Positions 7,248 through 9,025 of a DNA stretch of 9,025 nt are shown here, in pieces (position 1 is the first letter of the stretch; each line of letters starts with the position of its first letter). The notes under the pieces are model-generated. The model searched no databases. It saw only the letters and a list, made by a program, of their open reading frames with translations, and was not told the DNA's origin. Position numbers and translations under genes: made by a program. Origin of the DNA: Myxococcales bacterium (GTDB taxonomy: Bacteria > Myxococcota_A > Polyangia > Nannocystales > Nannocystaceae); contig JAGQIT010000009.1 in the NCBI GenBank assembly GCA_020431135.1, forward strand, positions 7,909 through 16,933, given 5' to 3'.

Positions 7248-9025
7248 TCAAGGTGCCCAAGTCGGCGACGCGCAGATTCGTACGCCAGTCTGCGCGTCCC
7301 TGAACGACTCAGGAACGATCGACTTGTTGTAGACGACCACGTTCGAGGGATCGGAGAAGAACGCGCCTCCCCGCGCGCCGACTTCGCCATCTTTGCCCTC
7401 GAGCGATGTCCACTCATAGGCGTTGCCAACCAGGTCCTCTACCCCGAACGGGCTGCGGGCCCGCCCCTCGCCACCGACCTCATCAGGCCCGTTCGCCTCC
7501 GCGATCCGGTACGTCCGATCGTAGTTCCCGTCCGACGGCGCGAGCTTGTCGCCGTGCGGGTAGCGGCGCGCGTCCGCACCTCTGCTCGCGCGCTCCCACT
7601 CCCACTCTGTACAGATACGCGCGCCAGGGAGCCGACCGCTCGACGCGAGCCAACTCGCGTAATCCCGGGCCTGGAGGAAGGAAACGCCCGTCACTGGCCA
7701 CTTCAGCCAGTCGTGCTCGCGCGAGCGCTCGCGCGCCTCGTAGACCATGTTCACCCCCCGCCGCAGAAGATGCTCCTTGTCGCCGACAAGGAAGCGCATC
7801 TCCCAGCCCCCGTCTGCGATCCTCCGCAGTGAGAGCTGCTCTGACTGCGGCAGCGCCTCATCCTGCTCCGCGGGCGCGAGCGACTCCAAGTACTCGATCC
7901 ACTGCGAGACGGTCACTTCGTTCTTGCCGACGAGGAAGCCGCCTGTCGACACCTGGTGGAGCGGTTGCGCGTAGTAGAACGGCTGGCGGAGCGTCTCGTC
8001 ATCGGCGCTCCCGAAGAGGAAGCGCCCTGGCGGGACATAGATGTAGCCGCCTGGCACCGCGTCCTTCGGCGGCATGTCGAAGCTGATCTCGAGTTCATCG
8101 TCGCGTTCGACGACCAGCGGATAGCGGACAGCGACTCCGTCGTACGAGAAGGTGAGGAGATACGAGCCGGGGGAAACCTCTGCGCGGTCGATCGGCGTCT
8201 CACCGAGAGTCCGCTCATCGACGAGCCGAAGGACGTCTCCCTCACCCTGCTCATACTTGGCAATGTCGACGACAGCACCGCGCGGTCGCACCGCGACACG
8301 AACGAGCCCAGGAGCGCTCCAACGCCGCGCGTAGGCTTCATCCATGTCATAGATCCCCAGACGCTCGCGAAGCTCTTCAACGCGACGGGGGTCATGCTCC
8401 TGCTCAGCGAGCAAGGCCCGCTCGTAGAGCGTCTCGGCGAGGAGCTCACGCGCGTCATCACGATCGGGATCGAGGATCAGCGCGGCCTCCAGCTCGCGTA
8501 GAGTGTCCTTGTAGTGGCGATCGACATCCGCCGAGAGCTCGACCGCCTTCGCCCATGACTCCTCTGCCCCCGACTCGTGCGCGTCGAAGCGTCGAAACGC
8601 GTCGTGACGCTCCCTCCGGAGGGACTCCATGCTCGAGCGCGCCTCGTCGAGCGCCGCGTTCGCGTCTGCGAAGCGCTCCTCGACCTTCGCCTGCACCGCG
8701 CGGTACTCGTTGATCTTGACGACGCCGTAGACCGAGCCGAGGACCAGCGGGATCGCGACGAGCGCGGCCCGCCGGAGCTGGCGGCCGCGGGCGACGGCGC
8801 GGCGGCTCGCGGAGAGGAACTCGCGCTCGCGCGGGCGCAGGCTCGACTCGTCGAGGTAGAGGCTCGCGCGGGTCAGGGCGGCCGTCCCCCAGAGCGCGTC
8901 GCGGGGCTTGCCGAGGCGCTCCCACTCGCTCGCCGCGGTCTCGAGGGAGTGGAGGAGGATCCGGCCCTCGCGCTCCTCGTCGAGCCAGCTGCGCAGGGTG
9001 CCCCAGCCGCCGATCAGCGCCTCGT
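7248..9025 (-). CDS. nSTAND-type signalling protein with PEGA-like and FGE-sulfatase-type C-terminal domains (5' partial)
   Basis: 591 codons are visible; the frame is open to the window edge, and the GTG at 8696 is internal. Residues 1-83 contain EALIGGWGTLRSWLDEE, then EWERLGK and FLSASRR, which match the conserved helical region at the C-terminal end of bacterial nSTAND NTPase modules. A transmembrane helix follows (about 86-102, AALVAIPLVLGSVYGVV), then a charged helical or TPR-like stretch (about 110-235), a PEGA-like beta domain (about 240-319) and a formylglycine-generating-enzyme (SUMF1) type fold (about 326-584) with TEWEWERASRG, FGVEDLVGNAYEW, RGG at 551-553 and GVRIC near the end. 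The catalytic Cys pair of FGE is absent: aligned positions are Ser557 and Val562. Such fusions in myxobacteria commonly begin with a Ser/Thr kinase, so the hidden N-terminus may hold kinase and P-loop domains. The domain after the membrane helix is presumably extracytoplasmic and acts as a sensor or binding module. Confidence 0.85.
   Translation of the reverse strand, partial: EALIGGWGTLRSWLDEEREGRILLHSLETAASEWERLGKPRDALWGTAALTRASLYLDESSLRPREREFLSASRRAVARGRQLRRAALVAIPLVLGSVYGVVKINEYRAVQAKVEERFADANAALDEARSSMESLRRERHDAFRRFDAHESGAEESWAKAVELSADVDRHYKDTLRELEAALILDPDRDDARELLAETLYERALLAEQEHDPRRVEELRERLGIYDMDEAYARRWSAPGLVRVAVRPRGAVVDIAKYEQGEGDVLRLVDERTLGETPIDRAEVSPGSYLLTFSYDGVAVRYPLVVERDDELEISFDMPPKDAVPGGYIYVPPGRFLFGSADDETLRQPFYYAQPLHQVSTGGFLVGKNEVTVSQWIEYLESLAPAEQDEALPQSEQLSLRRIADGGWEMRFLVGDKEHLLRRGVNMVYEARERSREHDWLKWPVTGVSFLQARDYASWLASSGRLPGARICTEWEWERASRGADARRYPHGDKLAPSDGNYDRTYRIAEANGPDEVGGEGRARSPFGVEDLVGNAYEWTSLEGKDGEVGARGGAFFSDPSNVVVYNKSIVPESFRDAQTGVRICASPTWAP

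Noticed and set aside
5891..7303. A 470-codon plus-strand open frame opposite the lipoprotein gene
   Set aside because: Its only repeat-like part (VELxPVELx) is the reverse reading of the KLNG DNA repeat; the minus strand has a signal peptide, RBS and terminator.
7163..7429. An upstream extension of the lipoprotein reading frame to 7429
   Set aside because: It would overlap the end of the nSTAND-FGE gene by 180 bases, and the lipoprotein signal and strong RBS fix the start at 7162.
8694..8696. GTG at 8696 as the start of the FGE-type gene
   Set aside because: The frame stays open to the window edge and the upstream codons encode a membrane helix and an nSTAND-like region that belong to the same protein.
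7248..9025. A diversity-generating retroelement using the FGE-type domain as its variable protein
   Set aside because: FGE/C-type-lectin-like domains can be DGR targets, but no reverse transcriptase or template repeat is visible here and the domain's last 120 bases show no adenine-biased variable stretch.

Overview
The window looks like chromosomal DNA of a predatory or social deltaproteobacterium of the phylum Myxococcota, probably from the Nannocystaceae/Polyangia side. This is inferred from the high G+C, a Gly/Thr-linker plus Cys-rich plus FG-GAP secreted protein, Ser/Thr-kinase-type signalling proteins with long Pro/Glu/Ser linkers, an nSTAND-like protein fused to an FGE-sulfatase-type domain, and a lipoprotein resembling the myxobacterial ADYC family. 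No rRNA, tRNA, CRISPR array, insertion sequence or phage gene was seen.

Layout. (1) 1-2229, plus strand: 3' part of a large exported protein with a Cys-rich segment, about eight FG-GAP/VCBS-type repeats and a CARDB-like Ig fold. (2) 2230-2318: short convergent gap with a 14-bp hairpin and a smaller one. (3) 2319-3668, minus: a complete soluble cytochrome P450 with all diagnostic motifs. (4) 3781-5892, minus: a membrane-anchored protein with a eukaryotic-type kinase fold whose HRD Asp, catalytic-loop Lys, DFG motif and helix-C Glu have all been replaced, so a pseudokinase. (5) 5893-6133: GC-rich gap with a pair of CAGGCGCGCC repeats, a 7-bp inverted repeat and a strong 11-bp terminator hairpin. 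(6) 6134-7162, minus: a lipoprotein with seven near-identical KLNG-type pentapeptides, an ADYC-like domain in which the hallmark Cys is Ala, and a C-terminal calcium-binding loop. (7) 7248-9025, minus, entering from beyond the window: the C-terminal part of an nSTAND-type signalling protein with a transmembrane helix, helical segment, PEGA-like domain and a FGE-sulfatase-type domain lacking the catalytic Cys pair.

The minus-strand genes are spaced 86, 241 and 112 bases apart. The terminator at 6081-6107 separates the nSTAND-FGE/lipoprotein pair from the pseudokinase/P450 pair. Both signalling proteins carry domains that look enzymatic but lack the catalytic residues, and both cross the membrane with an extracytoplasmic C-terminal part, which suggests sensing or scaffolding rather than catalysis. 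The P450 has no redox partner in the window, and its link to the pseudokinase is only positional. The 6134-8690 stretch is less GC-rich than its surroundings, and the change falls inside the nSTAND-FGE reading frame.
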